Below are positions 24,930 to 36,700 of a stretch of 38,930 nucleotides of DNA, one piece after another. Made by a program: the position numbers and the translations under genes. The notes beneath the pieces were generated by a model, which was not told the origin of the DNA, searched no databases, and saw nothing but the letters and a program-made list of their open reading frames with translations. Each line of letters begins with the position of its first letter. The stretch's first letter is position 1. The DNA is taken from positions 1-38,930 of the forward strand of contig JAWQRO010000446.1 in NCBI GenBank assembly GCA_033557835.1. The letters are read 5' to 3'. The stretch comes from Helochares maculicollis. Its lineage: Eukaryota > Arthropoda > Insecta > Coleoptera > Hydrophilidae.

Positions 24930-25163
24930 CTCTTCATAGTCTAGCCTCGCCGTTAGAGTGAAGACTCCAGTTTGAGGATTGAGAGAAAACACATCGTTCG
25001 CCCAGTCACTAATGACGGTGTAAGTCAGTTGGGCATTTGACCCTAGATCAGGGTCAGTTGCACGCACTTGTCCTACTCGAGACCCGCGCACTGCGTTTTC
25101 CGGTATGTCGAAAGAATAAGCACTTTCCAAGAAGGCTGGAGGATTATCATTAGTGTCTGTGAC
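24930..25163 (-). CDS. ft: Fat-like cadherin, internal exon 2 of 5 (start of repeat B)
   Basis: This exon has 234 nt, 78 codons, and is phase 0 at both ends. The acceptor is a pyrimidine run ending TTTTTTCAG and the donor is GAG|GTAAGC. The reading frame stays open upstream into the intron, but cadherin similarity begins exactly at VTDTNDNPPAF. That segment supplies the canonical DTNDN linker closing repeat A. Repeat B follows, with IPEN, TDPDLGSNA and NPQTGVFTL, and the exon ends at LDYEE, where the usual DRE is DYE. Joined to the third exon it continues as a normal F strand, VQHYILVVQAQD. The unusual YE in place of RE is, as I recall, also present in Fat/FAT4, so it looks like an orthologous feature rather than decay. 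Confidence 0.86.
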
Positions 25164-28100
25164 CTGAAAAAATAAAATGAAAAAAGTTAATAAAACGTAG
25201 ACAAAAATTAATTGAGTAAAATAATAATAAGTAACAAGAATAACCCAACAAATAAAATGCGCACAAAATAAGTGAAAGGGACAACAACAGCGCTTGCAAA
25301 AATTAATAAAATGCAAACAAAATATAGTTGAAAGCTCGTAAACATTTCCTAAGCGCCTATTGGAAAAACGAAAGTGAAGAAATACCCATAAAAATGTTAT
25401 GATATTCCCATAATGGGGTTTGTAGCAACATAATAAACAACGCATGCTTTAGCCAATACAGCCGCACTCAATTAATACTTCTAACACAACTGGTCCAGTT
25501 TTATAATTAATGTACCAACACCAACTGTTTTAAATCAAAATTAAAAAGCGAAAAAAATACATTCCATATGAGTTTTATAGAAAGCTTTCTATTGCTTGTA
25601 TCTGTCAATTTTGAAGTGTAACTTGAATAAAACGTCTGACATATCTAGACTAATACAACTGCATATCGATTAAAACCATCAAATATTATAAATAATAAAA
25701 TACGTGACCTAAAAAATTGCAAAGACACTTTATCATATTCTGTTCCGGCTTTAAAAAACGAACAACGCCTCTCTTCGTCTTGTGGTGAACGTGGGCTGAT
25801 CAAGAAACAATTGCTGTAGTTGCACTTTTGCAAAATAGCATGTTCGACTATTTCTTTTCGCCACAAAGAGACATTTAGAGTTATCTGATGACAATGTAAC
25901 AGTGTGTAGTTGGACTTTTTGTTCCCCCCTAGTGGGACTGCAGGTGTTTTAGCAACGCAAATAAATATGTTTTTTCAAAACAAGGCGCGTAAATCAATTT
26001 ATTCTTCAATTGGCCCAACTTGCTCCGCCTTTAACTGGGAGCATCCATCGAGTCTGTGAGGTATGTTTTGTAAGAGACCGTGTCTCAACATTGCATAACT
26101 ACGACATCAAATTAACTTGTTAGTACGAATTAGTTTTAGTTGCGACTCTTGCCAATTTACTGAGCTATAAATTCTGATCTCAAGCAAAGTTAATATTTGA
26201 TGGTTTATGATCACAATGCAATGCTGAATATATTTTCGGGCAAGAAGATAGAATATATATACAAAACAATTGTAATATATTTTCATTTTCTTTAATGAAA
26301 TTGCAGATTTATTAAATGCGAACAAATTTTAGCTACAAAAAATTAATCTAAATAGTTAAAAAAAAGGTTTTGTGAGACTTACTTCCAACATTTTAAAATT
26401 ATTTAACCTACAGAAACAAAATTTTTTATTATTTCATACAACTTCACTAAGATTTATTTGTGTTTTAAAAGATGATTCCATGATGCTGTTGCGTAATACT
26501 AATAGACGATATCTTGCTGTTTCAAAATATATAGATACTCAATTAGAGAGTTCTTATTTAAAATGCATCATTTCTTTCAAAATGCCTTTTTATATATATT
26601 AAGTGTTTTCTGTTTATAGTTGTTGAGAGAACTAAGGAGACTTAATTTATCTTAGTCACTTGTTGCCTATTAAAGAATTATGATTACATATTTAAAGCAG
26701 TTTTGTCCCATAAAATGAAATTATGGTCTCAGCTAACCATTTCAATCACTAAAATAAGTTAATATAATATATATAATATCTTATAATTAAAATGGATTGT
26801 TTTATGATATTTTTGGAGATAATATTTAAAATTGCAGTAGTTACGAGGTCAGCACTTTTTAAATTATAATCTAATTATGTCAGTCACAGACGTTTGAATT
26901 TAAATTTCTGCGGGCTTTTTTGTACATTGACTGTACTATCAACAATTCACTCTTTTGTTATATCCTCTATCAGCATACTATTGTTCATGACTATATCATA
27001 AGAATATTATGTATAAGCGACAAATAAGATTTTAAAGTATCATGTACAATATATCATTGGGTCACAGTGTTTGACTGTAATGCCCATTTACTTTGATTTT
27101 TAAGGATTAAAATAAAAATATTTTTTAAAGTTGTTGTTGCTCTTAGTTCTATACATTTCATATAAAATAACTAAAATATCGACAGAAGCATTCACTATTG
27201 CCGCCGATAATAGCCAGCAACTATATATTTAATATATGGCATCAGTTAGCAACAATGTCATATTATGAACAGTTGATCCCAAACAATTTTGTACTGCTAT
27301 TCAGATCAGCAGTTATAAGTTGCAACTGTTACAAATTATGGTCCCCAGTATAAGTTAAAACACATTTCCAAAATACTCTCCTACATTCTTAAGTGATTTT
27401 AATGCAGCATCGGCAATGAATGTGGACGCAGTTACTTTTACGAAGACACAATTCTGCATGAAAGAGTGCTAAGGGGGGATAAAGCATTTATCTTTAATAA
27501 TTCTTTGATCGTAGTATAGCTGGAGGGTCGAGGAAATTTACAGCATGCAAAGATGATGTTTCTGGCCAGATACTGACATTATCTCGTGAAAAAATGATGA
27601 TCATTAATCATTTTGAATTTTATGTAAATGTGATTCCGAATATTCCCCAAGAACCATGCTCCTTGGCAGGTAAAATTGACCAACTGCAACCACCGGATCA
27701 TAATTATGATGCCACAGTCTGCGCTGAATCAGATGATATCGATATCGCATAACATAAAACTTGTAGTCCGCTAGCAAAGCGAGTTTTTGAAAATTCTTAC
27801 TTTTAGGTTTGCTAATTTAGATTTGCCCCCTGCAATAAATTCGGCATGCATTAAGCTCAAAGTGATAAGAAAGCGGTGACTATAAAGATGGAAATTGTCC
27901 ATCACTGCCGGAGCAGTTCGGAAATTTGCTTCTTTGCAAGTCTACCACGCACAAAAGAATGGTAATTAAGTTATCTTGAATGATAGGCGGTTATTGTTCG
28001 GAGGACGCACAATAGTTTGGATAAGCTGAGCCAGACACACAAAATTAAAACATACATTTCCATTTCGAATGAAAGTTGAGACAGAGTTGACAGAAGTAGG

Positions 28101-31100
28101 CCAGTGTGATCGTACATCTGCATTTTTCTTGAATAATAAACCATTCTGGAGGGTCATTGTTTTATTTTACGTTTTTAAACCTTTTGTTTGAAGTATAGTA
28201 CATTGGGTGAATAAAGAACAGGCCTGAAGATTTAAAAGTATAGACACATTTTATGGCATTTTTATCTACTCAAATAATAAGTATATTTTTAACACATCTT
28301 GCGCATTTTTTTCCTAGCCGTTCAAACAACTTTCAATTCGCAGGTAGTTCTGGTGTTTGCAACTTCTGCTTAAAATTATATTTAATCCAACGGTGCCCCT
28401 AATCCTCATTTTTTTCTAAAAAAGTTGAAGTCATGTTGTAGTTTACTTTAGCTCGTTTTTAAGTGTTAATTTAGTTGATCATGAAACGCTTATTTAGAGA
28501 AAAACGGAGCGAGTTAGCAGCAGATTGAAAAAATCAGCCCCTCAGAAATTGAAAGTAAAGGTCATTTAGTGGTACTAAAATGAACATAGTTGTCTTGTCT
28601 GGCAACAAATGCGTGCGTGAGGAATTTTAGCGATTATTGTACGACATTAATAATTGCTGAAGGTATAGAATAATCGAGCAGCACAATCAACAATTACAGT
28701 TCGTTGCTCCAACTCACGGCTCTGGAAGTTACTATGAAATCTGTCCGATCTGCATCTCTATGATAAACTGCGGTTAGTATGCAGGTTGTTTCTGTTCAGG
28801 TAAAAGTTTATAAACGCGTTTCTCATACTACCTACTGAAGTTAGAGAGACTATTTTTACCGATGAACAATTTTACACAATCATGGGATTCACTTAATTGA
28901 GATGCCGAATCTGCGATTTTATGTTATGAAAAACGTCGTATTAAGCAACAATACTAATACTATATAAAATACTACTAGACTACAGAACGAAACGACGATT
29001 CCATGAAGAGGGCGATATCCTGGCAAAGCAAATTCACGAATCAGTCGGAAATTAACAAGATTAATAAAAAATATAAGAACCAACAAATAGCTACCAAGTT
29101 ACTAATATCATTACTAGCATATGATAAATGAAATAATTACGCTTGGGTATCGCCAGCAATTAATTATAAATTATCATTTAAAGTAAAGGAAGGTATGTAG
29201 TTTTCTAAAACTTTAATAAAGACAGATGTGGCAATCTTCGCCACGTCAGGTTAGGCTCGCAAGGATGAAATAAATTCTAAAATGAAATGTCAATATAAAA
29301 TGAAATATATGGTCGCGGTCTTGTTTGTAATTACGGCGAATGATAATACGTCAATCCATACAAATTGTCAAAGGAGAATTAAAAATGAAGTCTGTCCAGA
29401 CTTCAGCTACGTATTGAGGCTACGCCAGTCTTTTCAGGGCTGTCCAAGAGACATCCAAAGGATCTGGCCACAGCATTAGAATAATTGCTAACTGCTCAGA
29501 TAACCAGTACTAATCCATGTGTACTTAGGCAATGATCATAGGTAAGCGAGATGGTAAGCTTAGGCAATGATAATAGACTTAAGCTAACTAGCACAAGTAA
29601 ATGAAGCGTATACAACTGACCAGAGGACATTTTTAATTATTAGTGTAGATCAGTGATCCGTAAAACCGACCGCAGCTTAAGCAATAATTTGCGTGCGAAT
29701 TTTTCTGAAACACTTGTCGCAAAGAACAAGTACTATGTTGTCAACAAAATAGAGAATGAACATGGATTTATGGCTGTGAATTTATATTCTCTCTGTCTGT
29801 ATCTATCAATTTGTTTCAATCATATACATACAACCTAGTATCGAGGAGATGAAGCGATATTATCGAATTTCAAAGAATATACAATCAATAATTGCCGATA
29901 ATAAATGTCTTATGTAAAGTTATGTTGAATGCCTCTATGCCTACGCCATCGCCATCTTCCGGCACTCGGCGTTAATTTGTAGTTAGCAGTGGAATGATTT
30001 ATCATGTTTTTTAGTTGTTTATGCATTAGAACTGTTGTTCTTGCTTTTTAATACTGCTGCTGCGTTTTAGTACTGCTTAAGAATCTAGAGCGCTCATATT
30101 CCAAAAGGAGGATTGCCACACAAACTGCTGGAATATACGGGATGTAGCATATTTTTTTATTTACATGCCATTACCATAATTTCAATTTATTGTTTCTAAA
30201 GCTAAATTTTTTTAGAGATCTTGTCACTAGTTCATCCTTATTTTATGTAGTGCCTATATGGCGAACGTACCTGTTGCGCACATGAAGATTTATTTCCTTC
30301 TGCATTCAATCAACGTAACAAGTAGACATGATCAGTCTTCATTTATCTTGATATCCGTCACAAATTTTTCTTATAGGCACCACAACGGCCGGTACGTTAC
30401 CATGTTTTGAAAGTATTTAAAAATTTCGCATATTGATATTTAAAAACGATTATCGATTATAAATGACATGGATATATATCATATACGTGTAAGGCCTCGT
30501 CCGATCATTGCCAATAATAATTTATTAGGAATGTGTCAACTATTGTATGCTACGTCCTCTCTCTTCAAGTACCTCATTTAGTTGGTACTTCACACGTTCG
30601 TCGCGACTGAAGTGGTGAGAAAGAAAAATTTACACCAACTTGCAATTAATGAGAAAGTTTTAAAAATAAACGCATGTAACAATCTTGTATGTCCGCAACG
30701 CAATAATTCTACTACTTTATTTATCCAGTACAATTTTCTAACACTTTTTTGTGAGAAACATTGTCAATACGTATAAAGGAAAAGCTTGCTTTCATAGGTT
30801 TTAGTTTAAAAAGAAGAGTGAAATTAGGGGAACATAGATCTTACTTTCTACCGCTTGATTGGTACTTGGATAGGCAGATACTTATGCTTGATTCGATTTT
30901 TAATAGCGGGGTCTTGAAATAGTCATTAAAATTTGTGCAACTAAATATGATTGCTACTTGCGCAATATTCCATTACTTATGTTTGCTTTGTTGCTGTTAT
31001 TTCGATCTGTTGAAATCCGCAAACAAATCAGTCAAACATGATTAGAAAATTACTTGGTATAAATTCACATCGAATCTTTCTATTGTTTGCTGCAGTTCTC

Positions 31101-33253
31101 ATAAGATTAATTTGCAGTTACCGTAACGTTAATATGTTCTATGTATGTTATTGTTATGCTTGCAAGCAAGCATATGTCTTCTCATGGGTAGTTAGTACTT
31201 CTACGTATATATTTATATAGTCGCATTGGAGTTAAATAATACAGACGTACATATTTTATACGCACACTTATAATTGAAAATTGAATTATTAAACTGCTTA
31301 TGATGTTTCTTTTTTCTACAATATTGCAAGATGGCTTTTTTGCTAAAACTGCAATTATATCCACTAAAGAATTTTGATTTCTCTTTTATAGTTTTTGCTC
31401 TTCCGCATATGAAAGCAAATGGGCCAAAATCAGATAATTTATTTGAAGAAATTTGAGATATGGTTATTGGGGTAAAGCCTTAGTACTCTATTAATTTCTA
31501 GTCTAAATTATAGTATTGTCATCCTTGCGTAAGTCAAAAATGTTTTGATCGTGCTGTTAAATTAATTGATTTTAGGTAGGTTTGATTTTCTATTTGTGTG
31601 GATAATTATTAAAATGTTTAAAAATTGGTTTTAGTATTTTTTATTGTTTTGAGCTTTGATACTATCTTTAGAATTGGACATATTTTTAGAAACATCAACT
31701 TATGGGGCATTCCTGATTACACGTAAGTGCTTCCATGTTTCTCAATGGTTCAAATCTTTGTTCTATTTATCAAAGAAGTATGCTGTGTCTCATTAGCTAA
31801 AGTAACGGTTAATCACTCATTTTTTAACTAAATTGCAGTTGCAAAGAATTCCCTTTAAATAAACTTAGTTCTTCACTAATTGCGTCCCATTTGGTTTAAT
31901 ATTGATAATAATCTACAGTCTTTTTGAGTTTTTCTTTAATTGTTCTTTATACTGTTGTTACAAAACAATTCTCTTTTTTTCTTTACTGCATACTATTTAT
32001 CACGCCAGCTACCCAACATTATCTTAGACAACTTTTGATCCTAACATTTTGGTGTATTTACTTTATAAATATATCGATTTCTTTGTAGCTTCTATTAATC
32101 ACTAATTCACAATGGACACTGAACGATAATAATATTTTTTGTAAATTTCATGTATTTAATGTTAATGACTATTATGAAAATACATTTCTATACAATTTTA
32201 CTAGCAACTGTTCTCCCAGATATCAATCTCCAGGCGCACTCAATCTGCGTGTAACTTTCTAAATCCTGCTATTAACTGTGTATAATAATACTTATTTTAG
32301 CATAGCATCCCTTCAACTTTATTATAACAGAATTTCGAAAAATTGCCAGAAGCGTTTTTTTTTTAATTTTACAGATGGATCTTCAAAGCCAATTTCACAG
32401 ATGTAGTTATGCTCATAAGGTGAATGACTGACTTCTGACTTAGTACCTATACATCCCTTTTTACTGTAAATTTATAACTCTAAAAAGTTTAAAGATATCG
32501 GCATACTTACAACTTCATGTTGACTCTTTAAATTAAATATGTTTAAACTATGATTGTCATATCTATAAAAAATGGAATTTTGGGTATTGGAAGGTTTTTT
32601 TTACACCAATAAGATTTCAATTTCACCCTCTGCTACAACGACTCAAGAATACAAAATCTAGTCATAGCCTACTGAAAATCTGGACGAGTAAACTTTTCAT
32701 TTTCTTCAATTACATGGCGCAAATCATATTTGGTAAAAATTAACATGATTACAAGTACTTTGCATTTTATAGTGTTTATTAGAGCCATTTTATGCTATAT
32801 AGTCTAAAGCGAATCTGTGTGACGAGATAAAAATAAGTTTTGTTTTGCCATCTAGTGCCCACTATCCAAACTTTAATGTTTAATGAATTCTTTTTTCACA
32901 TAGGCATACTTCGTCTTCAGTAAGCATAATTAATACACATTAGGGAACAACAAAATATACCTCACTCGGCATTAGCCATACATAATAGATATCCAAGACG
33001 TATCGGTATTTGCCTTACTCGACGATACCCCTATACGCATTCTTCTTTTGTGATGGTAGAAAAAATAATGCTCATTAAGATGATCTTTAAGATGCACAAC
33101 GACGCGAAGCAGTCATGCTGAAAAGTGCCCTGCGCATGGTACAATTACTTAATTTAACTACGACATTGAGGCATTGCGTTTAGTTCCTAATCAGACAGCA
33201 TTTCACTAATCATAATTATGGATCTAAACAACGAAATATTTTCAACTACATAC
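25164..33253 (-). other. Intron between exons 1 and 2 (8090 bp)
   Basis: A phase-0 intron with donor GTATGT and acceptor TTTTTTCAG. Apart from the 18-bp direct repeat near 29524 and AT-rich low-complexity patches (for example near 26761-26780), no element is recognised. Open frames such as 25645-25866 and 29282-29479 have no identifiable family. Confidence 0.85.
29524..29576. repeat. Near-identical 18-bp direct repeat, period 35
   Basis: Two 18-base copies at 29524-29541 and 29559-29576 share the core CTTAGGCAATGAT and differ at a single position. A local duplication within the 8-kb intron is the simplest explanation. Confidence 0.8.
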
Positions 33254-33562
33254 CTGCACTGTAACAACTGTATCAGTATGCTGGATACCATCGCTGGCTC
33301 TAACAGTCAATTTATAGATATCTTTTGCTTCTCTGTCAAGAGAGTCGACCAGGCTGAGGACGCCTGTTTGCTCGTCAAGAGCAAAATGACTGTCATCTTC
33401 TGAGATAAGAGTGTATTCTAGATGACCTAAAGTGTCAGGGTCATCGGCCCTCACGGTTGCCACGGGCTGTCCTGGGCCGAGATCTTCGGACACTGAATAA
33501 ACCAATGGAGTGTCTTTGAATGACGGGGGACTGTCATTTTTATCCAGTACTGTTATGTGGAC
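33254..33562 (-). CDS. ft: Fat-like cadherin, internal exon 1 of 5 in the window (linker plus most of repeat A)
   Basis: This exon has 309 nt, 103 codons, and is phase 0 at both ends. The acceptor is TTTCTTTGCAG at its upstream side and the donor is GTATGT after a CAG codon. It opens with the last strand of the preceding repeat and a calcium linker, VHITVLDKNDSPPSF. Almost all of repeat A follows: the SED motif at about residues 24-26, DDPD at about 40-43, DEQTGVLSLV, the DRE motif in LDREAKD and the RASDG loop. The exon stops at VVTVQ, just before the next DxNDN linker. The linker reads DKNDS rather than DxNDN. There is no methionine start or signal peptide, so it is an internal exon, and the upstream exon was not found in the remaining 5.4 kb. 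Confidence 0.85.
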
Positions 33563-36500
33563 CTGCAAAGAAATAACGAGATTAGTTATTCATTTGTTTC
33601 GGGATGGTGAAGCTATTATTTTATAATTAAAAAATAAGGCCAACCCGACGGCCCGAACTCAGAAGTGTAATGGAAATCATTTGGGCCGACAAATTGACTT
33701 GCGGGTGTTGCTGAAATGAAACGAGATATTGCAATACCATGGAAACTCTTCACGCCACAATTTCGCCCCAGGGAGCTCTAAGCCGTAAATTGTTTTACAA
33801 CGGCGAAAGGCCGGACGAAATCTTTGAATATTTCTGGAAACCCATGAAATGGGTGGTCCAAGAATGTCCATGCAAATACAAATTAAATTAAATTCAATAA
33901 TCGTCAATCAAAGGTGTGCACAGTGCTCTCTTAAAATTAACAAGTTAAATTTTTTATAAGCATTTAGTTTTATAAAAACACGTCACCTTTCAGTCTTGCC
34001 AAGAATCCTGGTAATTTTTCACACAATTTATGAGTTTTTCGACATAATAGAACTTGCTAAATAACTATAATTATGTTAAAGACGCCATTTGTACGCAAAC
34101 TTGGCCTCTACACAGATAGTAAAAATTTCATCGGCCATCCCGCATTGCTTTCTAGTCACTTGTGTTTACCAATAACGATAATTAAAATAAATAAAAGTGC
34201 TATAAATGTAAAGCGTCAAATGACATCTAATGGGAATAGAAACCTGATTTCTACGTCTAATTAAATTAGTTTAAATTGGCTGCAAAAAATGGCTGTAAAT
34301 AAAGCGAAATTCATTGGAAATTTATAAATTTTATTTCGATTATTTTTATTTACTAGCTATAAACTTTTAAAATTTTTGCCAACTCCAGGCTAAAATATTT
34401 AGATATTTACTCTTTTAATTGGCTGTAAATTATGTTAAATGTTGTAATATTAGTCTGTGCTACATTTGATCTCTACTAAACTATTTGTGAAGCATTTGGT
34501 TTGGCTTAAGTTTTTCGCCATGTCTTGAAGTCGTCAGATTATCGTTATATGGGAGTCTTCAGTTTCTATCTATATTATTTAGGAGTGTAGGTGTATCGGC
34601 AAACGAGGCTTTATTCTCCCATGCATTAATATTATTGCGAAAGAGATCCATACATTTTTCACAATGACAGCCAATTTTATAACAATTGATTCATAATGTC
34701 AGTAGAGAAAATTGATAAATTGGCATTTACCCACAAATGAAAATATATCATAACAAATGCCTTCGCCGCGTCGACAATTACACTCATTATTGTAGACGCC
34801 ATTAGATGAATCGATAGATAATTTCGTAGGAAACATCTTGGTGAATACAAATCATTACGTATATTTGCAATCAACGGAGATCATTATTTTATTTTTGTTA
34901 ACCTGTCAGTGGTTAAAATACTCGCAGAGGTATTTAGACGGCCGGACAGCGCTACGAGTAAACGTGTAAAAGTAAAATGTTTCGAGTTCGTTATGATCCT
35001 TTTCAATTTAATTCTATTATCGCTCGCCCGTATGATAAATTTAATTAAGCTGATTAGTTAACAATAAATAACGTTTCTTATGTAAGGATATAACGATATT
35101 TATTGATGCTTATTATGCTGCTTGGATTTATAGGTTTCTAAGGTGATCGATGTGTCAGTAAGAACTGTAACACTGAAAACACTTTATTGATTGGTATCAT
35201 ACTAAGTTTGATTTTTTGATAGTCTCATACAATTATGTTTTTATTTGTAAGTTCTTACAAACGCATCAAATACAATATTATTGATTGTTCATAGATTAGA
35301 TGCTAAAATACCGCTTTTCATATAAAGTACACGAAGATTAAATCGTTAGAAAATATTTTATAAGATCTTTTGAAAATTATTTTGTTAAATGTATAATCCA
35401 TAATATATTTATGACTCAAAATTTATCCACATTTTCTATTGGCTAATTTATTAAAAACACTGTTGAAACTTACTGTTGAAAGATTCGCTATTACGTCGCA
35501 TAATATGGGAAGTTCTAGTTTCTATCTATGGAAGTGGAGAATAAGTTATCGAAGAAAAAGGTACCAAAACGCAGAGTGTAAAATGGAAACACCACGGTAA
35601 CTTAGTGCTCCAGACAAATATCTTAAAAGTTTAACTACAAGCCCAGATATAAATTGTCATAGATACTCTTTTTAATAATTCACTTGTTTAACTTAGAATA
35701 AAGCTTGATTTTGATTAGCTAGTGATTTATATTTCAATAGTTATTATGTACTCCTAACAACTCTTCTAAACAATTAAGACAATTTCTGAATTTGTAGTTT
35801 TCCTTTCGTTTCCTTTCACAAGGATTATTTCTCAAGTTAAAAGTAAACTTACTCATTTTTTGAGTTTTTTTATTTAATTATCGTTTTCGCAAACGAGTTG
35901 GCAAGTGCATAATAATGTATTAAATAGAAGTAAATCTCTTAAAATATTATATTTTTCAAGCCTTCTTTTCAAATTTTCATGAAATATTTCACTATTTCTT
36001 TAAATTATTGCATATTGTCTTGATACTAAAGAATCGCTTTCTCTGTGTACTATCGCGTGACTTGGTGTTCTTATTATTGAAATCGATTATTTATTTTCCT
36101 TTTATTATTTATAGACTGACGAACATAGCGGTATCATATAGTGAAACGAGACATCAATTATGAATATTCATGTAATGGTTGTTTGACAAAATTAACCAAC
36201 TTAATTTACTCGCTTTATCTCTCCTAACTCATCTTTATTACTATTTTCTTTCATCATTAAATATTATTTACGGGCGACCAATTTCAAGCTCTAATTGCAC
36301 GATACCTTTAATTGCGTCAAATATTATCATAAAAATTAAATCATTCATCATCTTGTTTAAATAATTTAAAATATTGTTTATTTTCTACTACAGGGCATCG
36401 CTGTTTTACGAATACATATGTCATCCTTATCTAGCCATCGCCTTCCTGGAGGGCTAACTTTCATTTTTGTACCGAAGATTTTCCTATGCACTTCAATTAA

Positions 36501-36590
36501 TTAATGTGGGCCCTCAAAAATGGTTCTGGTCCAAATTCAAACACGTTGGACGAATGTTTCGTTTCACATGATTTTCTGTTTCGGTTTGGA

Positions 36591-36700
36591 TTTTAATTTG
36601 TTTTATCATGAATTTTTAATTTGTTTTAACATGGGTTTTTATCTTGTTTCGATGTGTTTTTGTTTGCTTTGTGTCAACATATTTGCTTTGTGTTAACATA
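36591..36700. repeat. T-rich degenerate tandem repeat region
   Basis: Two units of about 22 bases (36591-36612 and 36614-36635, core TTTTAATTTGTTTT) are followed by less regular related T/G-rich sequence. Two 19-base copies (36663-36681 and 36682-36700) then differ at one base. The strand asymmetry, with T and G on the plus strand, is clear. It lies in the intron upstream of the first visible exon. Confidence 0.75.

Larger units (their letters stand above)
7369..33562 (-). other. ft: fat (ft/FAT4-like) protocadherin gene, partial: five internal exons and four complete introns
   Basis: This entry spans the visible part of one minus-strand gene. Five exons with GT-AG boundaries join in frame with intron phases 0, 0, 1 and 0, and the last donor is phase 1. 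The joined product reads continuously through cadherin repeats; for example the second exon ends in LDYEE and the third opens with VQHYILVVQAQD. The order and wording of several segments (DENDNSPVFDPKQYSAS, LNYER, RAEDC, PNGGY, AMDTG) match my memory of Drosophila Fat and vertebrate FAT4 better than Dachsous, Fat-like/Kugelei or Flamingo/Celsr. Fat is a very large single-pass receptor that binds Dachsous in trans and signals to planar polarity and Hippo pathways. Both gene ends lie outside the window. A protein search would settle the paralog. Confidence 0.78.

Noticed and set aside
25164..25445. In-frame extension of exon 2 into an apparent N-terminal hydrophobic region
   Set aside because: The stretch ends in a pyrimidine-rich acceptor (TTTTTTCAG) exactly where cadherin homology begins, and exon 1 joins perfectly at that point. 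It is intron, not a signal peptide.
25645..25866. Possible transposase-like ORF on the minus strand (start MWRKEIVEH)
   Set aside because: No catalytic motif or terminal repeats could be identified, and composition and length fit a chance ORF.
27400..27760. Possible piggyBac-like or other transposase fragment on the plus strand
   Set aside because: Translation in all three frames is broken by stops and gives no motif that I can align to a known transposase.
33218..33403. Plus-strand ORF overlapping exon 1
   Set aside because: It is antisense to the cadherin exon and runs across its donor site.
7369..33562. Assignment to Flamingo/Starry night (Celsr), Dachsous or Fat-like/Kugelei
   Set aside because: All contain cadherin repeats, but the consecutive wording across five exons (PKQYSAS, LNYER, RAEDC, PNGGY, AMDTG, LDYEEVQHYI) agrees best with remembered Fat/FAT4. 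No search was possible, so some doubt remains.
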